From: Devosia sp.
Lineage (GTDB): Bacteria > Pseudomonadota > Alphaproteobacteria > Rhizobiales > Devosiaceae
DNA length: 45,141 nt
Direction: 5' to 3'
NCBI RefSeq assembly: GCF_014860165.1
Contig: NZ_JACZKG010000037.1
Location: 1 to 45,141 of the forward strand
The notes under the pieces are model-generated. The model did not search any database. It had not been told where the DNA came from and worked only from the letters and a program-made list of their open reading frames with translations. The number at the start of each line of letters is the position of its first letter. Within the stretch, counting starts at the first letter, position 1. The translations under genes and the position numbers were made by a program. Below are positions 33,919 to 43,410 of the stretch, one piece after another.

Positions 33919-34410
33919 CTATTCCCTGGGCAGCGCAAAGGCGGCGCGATCGAGGCCGAGGTGGTCGCAAAGCGCGGCAACGGCAACGCCGTGATCATCG
34001 CGTCCCGGCAAGCCGGAAATGGTCAGGCACCCCACAATGCCAGCGCCCTTGACCCTGATCGGAAAACCGCCGCCGGCGATAACGAAATCGGCCGGATCCG
34101 CGCCCGCCTGCGGTGAGAACGGCGCCTCGCCACGCTCGAGTACCATGCGGTAGCTCGCGCGCTGGAAGCGGCGGACGGTATTGACCTTGCGGCGCACCCA
34201 CTCGGCATTATCGGCACTGGTGCCATCAGTGGCGGCAAAGAACATCTGCCGGTCCCAGGTCCGGATATCGACCACCAGCGACAGGCCTTCGGCCAGGGCC
34301 CGGTCCCGGATCGCGCTGCCCAGCTTGAACGCCACGGCCTCGTCGAATTCGGCCAGGACTAGGTCCTGCTCCTGCTTCTTGACGAGGGCAATATCTTCGG
34401 CGACTGCCAT
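33919..34410 (-). CDS. UPF0303 family protein
   Basis: A 163-residue protein of the heme-degrading-like/UPF0303 group related to GlcG/HbpS-type domains. Diagnostic segments are AFKLGSAIRDRALAEGLSLVV, WVRRKVNTVRRFQRASY and GGFPIRVKGAGIVGCLTISGL. Its molecular function is not known. AAGGA precedes the ATG at 34410. It starts 2 bp after the GFA-domain gene and ends 8 bp before the PhzF-like gene, so the three are very probably one transcript. Confidence 0.88.
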   Translation of the reverse strand: MAVAEDIALVKKQEQDLVLAEFDEAVAFKLGSAIRDRALAEGLSLVVDIRTWDRQMFFAATDGTSADNAEWVRRKVNTVRRFQRASYRMVLERGEAPFSPQAGADPADFVIAGGGFPIRVKGAGIVGCLTISGLPGRDDHGVAVAALCDHLGLDRAAFALPRE

Positions 34411-34412
34411 GT

Positions 34413-34877
34413 TCAGGTGTCCTTGTGCGTAAGTGCTGTCCAGGCGTCAAACAGCGGCTGGCGATCGACCGCCTGACCGGGGAAATTGACCAGTGCAGGA
34501 TCGATCTTGGCCCATGCAGCCTTGCTGTCGGTCCAGATATTACCCACCGGCTCCGCCCAATCGATGTCGTCGAGCGTCCCCGCGCGCACGACCTTGAACC
34601 CCGCTGCCGGCGGGTCATTCCATAGCCAGCCATGGCAATTGGCGCAGAAGTTCATGACGATGACATTGCCGCTATCGGCGGTACGGCGATACTGATCCAC
34701 CTTACCCGACAGCAGCTCGAAGTCGCCGTCCCGCACAATCGCTGACATCGACCACCCCGCCCCCGAAAAGCGCTGGCAGTCCTTGCAATGGCAATTATAG
34801 ACCGATAGCGGGCTCGCCTTGAGCCGGTAGCGCACCGCGCCGCACTGGCAGCCACCTTCAACTGGAAAATCCGGCAT
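34413..34877 (-). CDS. GFA (CENP-V/glutathione-dependent formaldehyde-activating) family protein
   Basis: A 154-residue zinc-binding protein. The cysteine pattern GGCQCGAVRY, NCHCKDCQRFSGA and NFCANCHGWLW matches the GFA domain (Pfam PF04828). Some members react with glutathione and formaldehyde; most are uncharacterised. It is the first gene of the GFA-UPF0303-PhzF unit. The 114-bp region upstream, to 34991, holds no other gene that I can see. Confidence 0.9.
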   Translation of the reverse strand: MPDFPVEGGCQCGAVRYRLKASPLSVYNCHCKDCQRFSGAGWSMSAIVRDGDFELLSGKVDQYRRTADSGNVIVMNFCANCHGWLWNDPPAAGFKVVRAGTLDDIDWAEPVGNIWTDSKAAWAKIDPALVNFPGQAVDRQPLFDAWTALTHKDT

Positions 34878-34991
34878 AGCGCACCCCCGACTCGAACAGG
34901 ATCGTCAGCGTCGCGTCAGGTTCTAGACGAAGTCAGGGCCGCTTAGAAGGGCACGGCCCGCCCTCGCGCAACAAGGCTGCTTCGTCAGCCC

Positions 34992-35717
34992 CTATTCCGC
35001 GAATATCCGTCCGCCGAAATAGGCTTCTGCCACGACCCGGGCATAGGGAACGCCGCCAGCAGCCGCGGCTTCCGCAGCCGATCGGATGATCACGACATCC
35101 GCCAGCTCGCGGTGCTCCTGCCGGTCCAGATTGGCGCGAATGCTGTCGGCCAGCCTGTCCGCAGGCTGCGGGAAGCGAAAGATGCGGCCAAACGACAGGC
35201 GCGCGCCATCGGGGATGGCGACCATGGCGCCTGCTTCCGCATCTTCGGCGCGAAGGCCGGTCTCTTCTTCGAGCTCGAGTTCGATGCTGCGCACCACATC
35301 CACCCGTCCGTCGGCCAGCACGTCGCGTGGATCCAGCGATCCGCCCGGCGGATAGACGCGACCGGCATTGGCAGTATGCCCGCCCATCACGCCATAGACG
35401 ATGGCCCCGTCGCTGCTGGCAATCAGGGCCCAGCCGAAGGCATGGCACATGCCGATCTCGGGAAAGCCTTGGTGACGCCACAGCATGAAGGCCGAATAGG
35501 CATCTTCGCGCGCCTCGGCCCGGAACACGCCATCAGCAATGGTTGGCCGGCCGCCACCAGGGGCCGATAGCCCGAGGATGCGCCCGTCCCACAGATGCGG
35601 ATTGGCCGCAATCGCATCCTGCCAGTAGGGTCCAACCGCAGCCCGCTGCTCGGCGCTCAACGGCCATGGCCCCGGCACGTGGCGAACATCGATATCGGTG
35701 ATCGGGACAATGCGCAT
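34992..35717 (-). CDS. Nudix hydrolase-like protein
   Basis: A 241-residue protein whose centre has a Nudix-type box: GGSLDPRDVLADGRVDVV followed by IELELEEETGLR. The C-terminal half of the canonical motif (REUxEExGU) is recognisable as LELEEETGL, but the leading Arg is replaced and the first half is longer than the standard Gx5E spacing, as in a Nudix subgroup with an inserted loop. The substrate is unknown. The ATG at 35717 gives MRIVPITDIDVRHVPGPW; the GTG at 35729 falls next to the ilvC terminator and is less likely. It lies 14 bp downstream of that terminator, so some expression may come from readthrough. Confidence 0.78.
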   Translation of the reverse strand: MRIVPITDIDVRHVPGPWPLSAEQRAAVGPYWQDAIAANPHLWDGRILGLSAPGGGRPTIADGVFRAEAREDAYSAFMLWRHQGFPEIGMCHAFGWALIASSDGAIVYGVMGGHTANAGRVYPPGGSLDPRDVLADGRVDVVRSIELELEEETGLRAEDAEAGAMVAIPDGARLSFGRIFRFPQPADRLADSIRANLDRQEHRELADVVIIRSAAEAAAAGGVPYARVVAEAYFGGRIFAE

Positions 35718-35730
35718 GGGCCAAAACACA

Positions 35731-35751
35731 ACGGCCGGGTTTCCCCGGCCG
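35731..35751 (-). terminator. Intrinsic terminator of ilvC
   Basis: CGGCCGGG and CCCGGCCG form an 8-bp GC stem with a 4-nt loop, 13 bp after the ilvC stop codon. Read on the minus strand it is followed by TTGTGTTTTGG, a T-rich tail. Confidence 0.75.
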
Positions 35752-35764
35752 CTGCTCGTCTCGC

Positions 35765-36808
<1,044 letters not shown>

Positions 36809-37456
36809 TTATGGATTGGCTTTCGCCCCGTAGAGGGCGAAGAACTGGTCGGTCGCGGCCTTGACGTCTGCCTCGATATTGGCCTCGACATTGGACTGGG
36901 TCAGCGCCTTGTCGCCCAGCAGCAGACGGATCTGCACATCGCGGACGACGAGGCCAAAGAAAGTACGGTAGGCGTCTTCGCTGGAATCGAACCGCAGCAG
37001 GCGCGCGTCGCGTCCGGCTTCGAGAATCGGCTTGAGCCGACGGCGAATGGCCAGCGGACCATTCTCCAGCACGATGATGCCCAGGCTGTCTTTCTCCTGC
37101 GCCGCATGGGTCACTGCCGTGCGGTTGAGAGTGATGGACACCTCGCCGGTGATGACCGTCAGCAGGTCGCGCGCGAACTGCTCGATCGACAGGCGCAGCG
37201 CCTTGGCGTTGAGGTGCGAGCGGTCGACGACAGGCATGCGGACCTTGGCGGCCTGCCACTGCACGGTCGCGGTCAGCAGCCCGTCGCGGTCGCCAAACCA
37301 CTTGTAGAGCGTTTCCTTGGAACACGAGGCGCGGCGCGCCACGGCCGTCATGGTCAGGCCATCGCCATTCTCGACGAGCAGGTCCAGCGCCGCCGTCAGC
37401 ACAGCCTGCTGGCGGGGAGTGAACGTCTCTTCGTTGACCTTGATGGTCACGGGCAC
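36809..37456 (-). CDS. TetR family transcriptional regulator
   Basis: A 215-residue regulator. The N-terminal helix-turn-helix is clear: AALDLLVENGDGLTMTAVAR then ASCSKETLYKWFGDRDGLL. The C-terminal ligand domain has no recognised subfamily motif. The start is GTG at 37456, with GAGGAT upstream. It lies 24 bp before ilvC in the same direction, and a 16-bp perfect palindrome is 53 bp upstream of its start, so autoregulation and control of ilvC are plausible; both are inferences. The ligand is unknown. Confidence 0.9.
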   Translation of the reverse strand: MPVTIKVNEETFTPRQQAVLTAALDLLVENGDGLTMTAVARRASCSKETLYKWFGDRDGLLTATVQWQAAKVRMPVVDRSHLNAKALRLSIEQFARDLLTVITGEVSITLNRTAVTHAAQEKDSLGIIVLENGPLAIRRRLKPILEAGRDARLLRFDSSEDAYRTFFGLVVRDVQIRLLLGDKALTQSNVEANIEADVKAATDQFFALYGAKANP

Positions 37457-37508
37457 GGCAGATCCTCGACTACCCGGCCGAACGATATCGGCCGATTTCG
37501 TCCGCAGG

Positions 37509-37524
37509 CGTACCGTACGGTACG
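37509..37524. promoter_or_regulatory. 16-bp palindromic operator candidate upstream of the TetR gene
   Basis: CGTACCGTACGGTACG is a perfect 16-bp palindrome. On the minus strand it falls just downstream of TTGCCT, a possible -35 element, so a bound repressor would block the tetR-ilvC promoter. The core ACCGTACGGT is a typical TetR-family half-site arrangement. A smaller palindrome ATCGGCCGAT lies at 37487-37496. Confidence 0.65.
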
Positions 37525-37578
37525 GTTCCAGGCAAGCCCTAATTGCGGGCCGGGGTGAATTCCCCCAGCAGACACAGC

Positions 37579-38475
37579 CTAACCCATTGGCGGCGCGAGA
37601 TGGGTGCCGAAGAACGCCAGCGCCGCCGCCCGCATGGCCGGCGTCTCCTGATGTCCCACCCCTGGCTCACTGACCCGTTCGAGCCGGTCGCGCACCGCAG
37701 CATAGGCCGGTTCGAGTTCTGCCCAGGCGCGTTCCACCGCCAGTGGCGGGGTGAGGCTGTCGGCTTCGCCGATGCACACCAGTTGCGGACGCGGCGCGAT
37801 GAGGGCCGCAATGCTGCCACCATCGCATTCGCGCAGCAGGCCCGGCACGGTGAGATAGATCCCGTGACCATCATGCGCCCCGAGCTCGATCATGGTGCGA
37901 AAATCGGCAAAGCAGCACAGATGCGCCACCGCCGCGATCCGCTCGTCGGCGGCCGCCAGCCAGTAGCTGAGCACGCAGCCCATCGAGATGCCGAAGGCGC
38001 CGATGCGTTCCGGATCGACATCGTCGCGGCCGGCGAGGTAGGTCAGCGCGGCGGAATGGTCGGACAGCATCGCGCCCAACAGCGATTTGCCGTGCCAGAG
38101 CAGCGCCTTGGCGGCATAGGCTTCGCTGACCGTGGCGCGCTCGCCGAATACCGGCATGTCGATGCAGAGGGTGACATAGCCGGCGCGCGCGAAAGCCGGG
38201 CCCAGCGGGTCGAGCAGGTAGTCGCGCCCCTCGAGCAATTCGCTGGCGCCGATTTCGTAGCCGCCACCATGCGAATGCCCGTAAAGGATGGCCGGCAGCC
38301 GGCGCGAATTGTCATCCGGGCGCGTGAGAATGCCGCGAACGTCGGTGTCGCCCAGCCGCAGCCGCAGATATTCGACGACATAGCCATCCTGCGGCTCGAC
38401 TGTGCTGGACACCAGCGTAACGACGGGCTCGTCGAGGCCGACGAGTTCGCGGAAGCGGCTACGGGTGATGGTCAT
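37579..38475 (-). CDS. Alpha/beta hydrolase, dienelactone hydrolase-like
   Basis: A 298-residue alpha/beta hydrolase. The nucleophile elbow GISMG is in GAFGISMGCVLSYW; the oxyanion region is YGHSHGGGYE; the likely Asp and His are in GEADSLTPP and PGVGHQETP. The nearest type is the acetyl xylan esterase/dienelactone hydrolase group, but the substrate is unknown. The ATG at 38475 has GAAGGA upstream; the frame open to 38628 lies in the preceding gene. It starts 11 bp after the DUF2157 gene on the same strand, so they are likely co-transcribed. Confidence 0.87.
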   Translation of the reverse strand: MTITRSRFRELVGLDEPVVTLVSSTVEPQDGYVVEYLRLRLGDTDVRGILTRPDDNSRRLPAILYGHSHGGGYEIGASELLEGRDYLLDPLGPAFARAGYVTLCIDMPVFGERATVSEAYAAKALLWHGKSLLGAMLSDHSAALTYLAGRDDVDPERIGAFGISMGCVLSYWLAAADERIAAVAHLCCFADFRTMIELGAHDGHGIYLTVPGLLRECDGGSIAALIAPRPQLVCIGEADSLTPPLAVERAWAELEPAYAAVRDRLERVSEPGVGHQETPAMRAAALAFFGTHLAPPMG

Positions 38476-38486
38476 GCCCTGGTCCT

Positions 38487-39401
38487 TCAATTGGCCGCTG
38501 CCGGGCCGGCCGACGCCTTGCGGGTCCCCACCCAGCGGTTGAACCGCGCCAGCGCCAGCCCGAAACCAATCAGCAACAGGCCGCCGCCCAGGATCGAGAA
38601 GGGCTGCGCGCCCAGCATCATGAACCATTGCGTGAAGAAGTGGATCGCTCCGAACACGGCCACCGTGTTGACCACCCAGCGGCGGTTGGCGAAGACCGCC
38701 CAGGTGCCGAAGGCCAGCAGGGCAATGGCCCAGGCGACAGAGAAGTAGATGCCGGGCAGGCCCAGCAATTCGTCGCCGAAGATCGAGCCGATAAAGAAGG
38801 CGCCATTGACCAGCAGGATGGCCGTCCGCATGGCAATGATGGCGAGGCGCTCATGCACCGTCGAGAGCCGCAGCGATAGCAGGTACAGGGCCAGCACCAG
38901 CGCCGACAAGGCGATAATGGCCACCGAGAGGTAATGCGTCGGTGCCCAGATATCGACATCGAGCGTGATCGTGGCCGCAAAGGCGAGCACGGCCAGCGAC
39001 GCCAACAGGCCCGACGTCGCCAGCACCGCCGCTAGCGCCGTCGCGGCCGTCAGCACCACCCGCACCCAGAGATGTTCGCCAAACAGGCCGCCCAGCCCGC
39101 CCAGCAGCGCCAGCGCCCCGATCACCATGATGATCTGCGCGAACACATTCCAGCGGGCAACACGCGTCACGCGGAGCCAGAATCCGACGCCGAACAGCAC
39201 CGCCCCCAGCGCCACCGCCGTCTCGATGGTGGGCACCAGCACGCCCACGCCCGTCGCCACCGCAGCGGCGCCCAGCGCGAACAGCACATTGCTGCCCAAC
39301 TCGCCCGTATCGGTGGCGGCATAGCCCTTGAGCCTCTCGGCTTCGGCGGCCGTCAGCTTGCCCTGCGCAACGAGCGCATCGAGGTCGAGCGTGATCTTCA
39401 T
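38487..39401 (-). CDS. DUF2157-like integral membrane protein
   Basis: A 304-residue protein with a short cytoplasmic N terminus MKITLDLDALVAQGKLTAAE, containing the small helical motif typical of DUF2157, and about eight to nine hydrophobic segments. The family is of unknown function. It is the upstream partner of the alpha/beta hydrolase gene and is divergent from the old yellow enzyme gene; the 176-bp gap between (39402-39577) holds no other gene that I can see. Confidence 0.78.
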   Translation of the reverse strand: MKITLDLDALVAQGKLTAAEAERLKGYAATDTGELGSNVLFALGAAAVATGVGVLVPTIETAVALGAVLFGVGFWLRVTRVARWNVFAQIIMVIGALALLGGLGGLFGEHLWVRVVLTAATALAAVLATSGLLASLAVLAFAATITLDVDIWAPTHYLSVAIIALSALVLALYLLSLRLSTVHERLAIIAMRTAILLVNGAFFIGSIFGDELLGLPGIYFSVAWAIALLAFGTWAVFANRRWVVNTVAVFGAIHFFTQWFMMLGAQPFSILGGGLLLIGFGLALARFNRWVGTRKASAGPAAAN

Positions 39402-39577
39402 ACTGGTCTCCCCATCCGCGCGGACCCTAACCTGCGGCGCGTGGCGGGAAAAGGCCGGGCAGGAACATCGCTCGGCATGCTGTCCGCAACAGTGTGTTCT
39501 TTCATCGGCACTTGCCGATAATCCAGGAAGGATGCATCTATGCGGGCCATTCTCCGCAGACCAACCAAGAGCCTTTC

Positions 39578-40708
39578 ATGTCCAAGTTATTTTCTCCCGC
39601 CACGCTGCGCGGCCTCACCCTGCGCAATCGCACCGTCGTCGCGCCCATGTGCCAATATTCTGCGCAGGATGGCTTCGCCAACGACTGGCACCTGGTGCAT
39701 CTGGGCCGATTTGCGCTTGGCGGCTTTGGCCTGGTCATGCTCGAGGCAACCGCCGTGACGCCCGAAGGGCGCATCAGCTATGCCGATCTGGGCCTGTGGA
39801 AGGACGAGCAGATCGCGCCGCTAACCCGCATCGTCGACTTCCTGCACAGCCAGGGCGCCGCCGCCGGCATCCAGCTCGCCCATGCCGGCCGCAAGGCCTC
39901 GACTCCCGTGCATTGGCGCAATGGCTTCGACGAGACCGACGCGGAAAAGCTCAGGTTCCACTTCGAAAGCTGGACCCCGGTCGCGCCGAGCGCGGAGATC
40001 CATGCGGAAGGCAAGAATTTCACCCGGCCCGAAGCGCTCGACGAAGCCGGCATCCGCCACGTCATCGATTCCTTCGTCGCCGCGGCGAAGCGTGCCGACC
40101 GGGCCGGCTTCGACACCATCGAAATCCACGCCGCCCACGGCTACCTGCTCAACCAGTTCCTCTCCCCGCTCGCCAACAAGCGCACCGATCGCTATGGCGG
40201 CAGCCGAGAGAACCGCATGCGGCTCGTGCTGGAGGTGACCGAGGCCGTTCGCGCCGTCTGGCCAGCCGAAAAGCCGCTGCTGGCCCGGCTCTCTGTCACC
40301 GACTGGCACCCCGATGGCTGGCAGGTCGAGGACAGCATCGTCTTGACCCGCGAGCTCAAGGCCCGCGGCGTCGACGCCATGGACGCATCCAGCGGCGGCT
40401 TTGAGGGCGCCGTCATCCCGCTTGGCGCCGGCTACCAGGTGCACCTCGCCACCGCCCTGCGCAACGAGGGCGGCCTGCCCACAATGGCCGTGGGCCTGCT
40501 GGGCGATGCCCAGCGCGCCGAGGCCATCATCGCCAATGGTGAGGCCGACTTCATCGCCCTGGCCCGTGGGGCCCTTGATGACCCCAACTGGCCGGTGCAT
40601 GCCCGCCACGAACTGGGCCTGCACGATTACGATCTGTGGCCCAAGCCGCTCAACCGCGTCCGCGAGCGCGACCGCAGCCTCCACCAGCGCGGCTTCGCCA
40701 CCGCCTGA
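39578..40708 (+). CDS. NADH:flavin oxidoreductase, old yellow enzyme, YqjM/XenA-like
   Basis: A 376-residue FMN-dependent ene-reductase. The YqjM-type features are visible: VAPMCQYSA with Cys25 and Tyr27, which tune the flavin and bind substrate; HAAHGYLLNQF with His184 and His187; and PLANKRTDRYGGSRENRMR. YqjM-class enzymes reduce activated C=C bonds and some nitro compounds using NADPH. The ATG at 39578 has AAGAG upstream and gives MSKLFSPATL; the frame open to 39494 is not supported. A hairpin terminator follows. No dedicated regulator is adjacent. Confidence 0.93.
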   Translation: MSKLFSPATLRGLTLRNRTVVAPMCQYSAQDGFANDWHLVHLGRFALGGFGLVMLEATAVTPEGRISYADLGLWKDEQIAPLTRIVDFLHSQGAAAGIQLAHAGRKASTPVHWRNGFDETDAEKLRFHFESWTPVAPSAEIHAEGKNFTRPEALDEAGIRHVIDSFVAAAKRADRAGFDTIEIHAAHGYLLNQFLSPLANKRTDRYGGSRENRMRLVLEVTEAVRAVWPAEKPLLARLSVTDWHPDGWQVEDSIVLTRELKARGVDAMDASSGGFEGAVIPLGAGYQVHLATALRNEGGLPTMAVGLLGDAQRAEAIIANGEADFIALARGALDDPNWPVHARHELGLHDYDLWPKPLNRVRERDRSLHQRGFATA

Positions 40709-40714
40709 CCGCGA

Positions 40715-40748
40715 TGCGTTTCCGCCAAACCACCTTGGCGGCAACGCA
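40715..40748 (+). terminator. Hairpin after the old yellow enzyme gene
   Basis: TGCGTT-T-CCGCCAA pairs with TTGGCGG-C-AACGCA: 13 bp with one mismatch and a 6-nt loop, starting 7 bp after the stop codon. There is no T-run, so termination strength is uncertain. Confidence 0.6.
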
Positions 40749-40826
40749 AATTCGCCGCGATTGCACGGCCTCTCTTGTTCATCGCCGTGATCATCACCAG
40801 ATCAGCGATGAATAGGGAGCATTCCG

Positions 40827-41264
40827 ATGGATACCAAGGCCGCCATTCTCGCCCTCATGAGCGTCTGGGGCGTCGGAACCTGTGCCACCCTGCCCGCCAG
40901 CGCACAGGATGCCGAGGCCCCTGAAGACGCGACCGACGAGGCCGGCGAAAACGAAAACCCGCTGCTCAACAAGGTCTGGATCCGCGCCGACGCCGATGCC
41001 GCCCTGCCCGGTCCCATGCAGATCTTCCTGGGCGATGGCACGCTGGTCAGCGACAGCTGCTGGGAAACCTATCGGCTCTCCAAATGGCAGCAGGTTTCCG
41101 ACAGCGCCATCAGCTGGGATGAGGACGGAATGACCATCAATGCCGACATTGCCAGCATCAGCGCCACCGAACTGGTGCTGAACCTCAAGCTCGGCAGCGA
41201 CGTGCAGGAACAGCGCTACACGACCGCGACCGTGCCCTATGTCTGCCCGGACATGGTGAAGTAG
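40827..41264 (+). CDS. Small exported acidic protein of unknown function
   Basis: A 145-residue protein with a signal peptide ending LPASAQ (about residue 27), then an acidic, Glu/Asp-rich linker and a beta-rich domain with WIRADADAALPGPMQIFL and DSCWETYRLSKW. Two cysteines, in DSCWE and YVCPD, may form a disulfide. I do not recognise the family; the domain is lipocalin- or META-like only in general pattern. AGGGAG precedes the ATG at 40827. It is convergent with kup. Confidence 0.75.
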   Translation: MDTKAAILALMSVWGVGTCATLPASAQDAEAPEDATDEAGENENPLLNKVWIRADADAALPGPMQIFLGDGTLVSDSCWETYRLSKWQQVSDSAISWDEDGMTINADIASISATELVLNLKLGSDVQEQRYTTATVPYVCPDMVK

Positions 41265-41320
41265 AGCTGCCCTTCAACGCCGGGCATTCCTGGCAGTAGA
41301 AGCGCGCACATCTCGCCGCC

Positions 41321-43255
41321 CTACAGCACCACCTGCGTGCCGATTTCCACCACCCGACCCGTTGGAATGTGGAAATACTCCGTCGCGTCGCTGGCATTCT
41401 TTGCCAGCCGGGTAAACATCCGATCCTGCCAGAAGCGCAGCGGATTGCCGGGCTTTGGGCCAGGCTTCAGGGACCGGCGCGACAGGAAGAACGAGGTCGA
41501 CATGATGTCGAACTTCCAACCCAGCTTGCGGCCCAGTGCCAGGGCCTTGGGCAGGTTGGGGCTTTCCATATAGCCGAAAGTCACCACGACCCGGCTGAAG
41601 AGCTCGTTGTAGGCGTCGATCGTGACCTTCTCGTCATCGGGCACGCGCGGCGATGTTGAGGTGCGTACGGTCAGGATCACATTCTGCTCATGCAGCACCT
41701 TGTAGTGCTTGAGGCTGTGCAGCAGCGCCGTCGGAGCACCCTCGATATCGCTGGTGAGGAACACGGCCGTGCCAGGCACCAGGGTCGGTTTCTTCTTGGA
41801 CAGATTGTCGACCAGGAACTGCAGCGGCACCTCGTCGCGGCGGGTCTTGTCCGCCAGACGGCGGCGGCCAGACATCCAGGTCCACATCAGGATAGCCACC
41901 ACGGCCGCGACCGCCACCGGCACCCAGCCCCCCTGGAACAGCTTGGACGCATTGGCCGTGAAGAACCCGCCATCGATGATGGCGAACAAAATGCCGAAGG
42001 CAACAACCGCCACTGGCGGCCAGCGCCAGTTGCGCCACATCACCACCAGCAGCAGCGACAGCGTCACCACCATCACGCCGGATACCGCGATGCCATAGGC
42101 GGCCGAAAGCGCGCCCGAGCTGCGGAACAGCAGCACCAGCATCAGCACCCCCACCATGAGGAAGGTATTGATTTGCGGCATGTAAATCTGTCCGCTCTGC
42201 GTCTCCGACGTATGGGTGACCACCATGCGCGGCAGCATGTTGAGGGCGATGGCCTGCTGGGTCAGGCTGTATGTGCCAGTGATCACCGCCTGGCTGGCAA
42301 TGATGGTTGCCAGCGTTGCCAGGCCCACAAAGGGCAGCAGCGCCCATTCGGGCTGCATCTCGAAGAAGGGACTCTCGACATTGTGCACCCCAACTTCCAG
42401 CACGAAAGCGCCCTGACCGAAATAGTTGAGCAGCAGGCATGGAAAGACCAGCCCGAACCAGGCCAGCACGATCGGTCGCCGGCCGAAGTGACCGAGATCG
42501 ACATAGAGGGCTTCAGCTCCCGTCACCGCCAGGAAAATCGCGCCGATCACCACGAAGGCGATGCCGAAATGGGTGGCCAGGAACTGTACGCCCAGGATCG
42601 GATTGAGCGCCCATAGCACCGATGGATAGGCGATGATGTGGACGAGGCCCGATATACCCAGGGTCAGGAACCAGATCGCGGTGACCGGTCCGAACACCGC
42701 GGAAACCTTGGCTGTGCCAAAGCGCTGAACGAAGAACACGCCCAGGATGATGACCAGCGTGATCGGCACCACCCAGCGGCTCAGGTCCGGCGCCACCAGT
42801 TCGAGGCCCTCGACCGCCGACAGCACGGAAATGGCTGGGGTTATGATGGCGTCGCCATAAAACAGTGCCGCCCCCAGCACGCCGAGCATCGTGATCCAGA
42901 GCGGCGGGTTGGCGAAGGTCTTGCGGGCCAGCGCCACCAGCGAAAGCGTGCCGCCCTCGCCATTGTTGTCGGCGCGTGTCACGAAGAATACGTATTTGAG
43001 CGAAACAGTCAGGGTCAGTGCCCAGACGATGAGCGATAGCAGCCCGAGTATTTCGCTGGCGCTCGACGCGGCCCCCGGCCGCACATGCATGGCCTCGCGG
43101 AATGCATAGATCGGGCTTGTACCGATATCGCCATAGACCACCCCGATTGCCCCCAGAATCAGCAGGGGCAGGTCCTTATTCGAATGGGAGTGGCTGGTGT
43201 GGTCGCTCGCATCGACACCGGCGGGGGAGCCGCCGGTCGTGTTCGTCTGCGTCAT
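41321..43255 (-). CDS. kup: Low-affinity potassium transporter Kup
   Basis: A 644-residue KUP/HAK/KT family potassium-proton symporter, within the usual length of 620-650. The family motif GVVYGDIGTSPIYAFRE lies near the N terminus, followed by about twelve membrane segments and FYGDAIITPAISVLSAVEGL, then a C-terminal cytoplasmic domain of about 150 residues. The ATG at 43255 (MTQTNTTGG) has AGGG nearby; the TTG at 43279 is less likely. The gene is alone and its 3' end is convergent with the small exported protein. Confidence 0.95.
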   Translation of the reverse strand: MTQTNTTGGSPAGVDASDHTSHSHSNKDLPLLILGAIGVVYGDIGTSPIYAFREAMHVRPGAASSASEILGLLSLIVWALTLTVSLKYVFFVTRADNNGEGGTLSLVALARKTFANPPLWITMLGVLGAALFYGDAIITPAISVLSAVEGLELVAPDLSRWVVPITLVIILGVFFVQRFGTAKVSAVFGPVTAIWFLTLGISGLVHIIAYPSVLWALNPILGVQFLATHFGIAFVVIGAIFLAVTGAEALYVDLGHFGRRPIVLAWFGLVFPCLLLNYFGQGAFVLEVGVHNVESPFFEMQPEWALLPFVGLATLATIIASQAVITGTYSLTQQAIALNMLPRMVVTHTSETQSGQIYMPQINTFLMVGVLMLVLLFRSSGALSAAYGIAVSGVMVVTLSLLLVVMWRNWRWPPVAVVAFGILFAIIDGGFFTANASKLFQGGWVPVAVAAVVAILMWTWMSGRRRLADKTRRDEVPLQFLVDNLSKKKPTLVPGTAVFLTSDIEGAPTALLHSLKHYKVLHEQNVILTVRTSTSPRVPDDEKVTIDAYNELFSRVVVTFGYMESPNLPKALALGRKLGWKFDIMSTSFFLSRRSLKPGPKPGNPLRFWQDRMFTRLAKNASDATEYFHIPTGRVVEIGTQVVL

Positions 43256-43347
43256 GAACCCTGTGCTCTTTTTGGTCAAAGGCGGGCGCCGCTATACACC
43301 CGCCCACGTTCACACACAACATAAAGCACCACAATGGTTCAAACCAA

Positions 43348-43376
43348 CAGGGGCCGCCCTTACGGAACGGCCCCTG
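43348..43376 (-). terminator. Terminator of the FMN reductase gene
   Basis: CAGGGGCCG (43348-43356) pairs with CGGCCCCTG (43368-43376), a 9-bp perfect stem 34 bp after the minus-strand stop codon, followed on that strand by TTGGTTTG. Confidence 0.65.
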
Positions 43377-43410
43377 CCGGTAAACGAAGATCTGGAGGTC
43401 TTCGTAAGGC

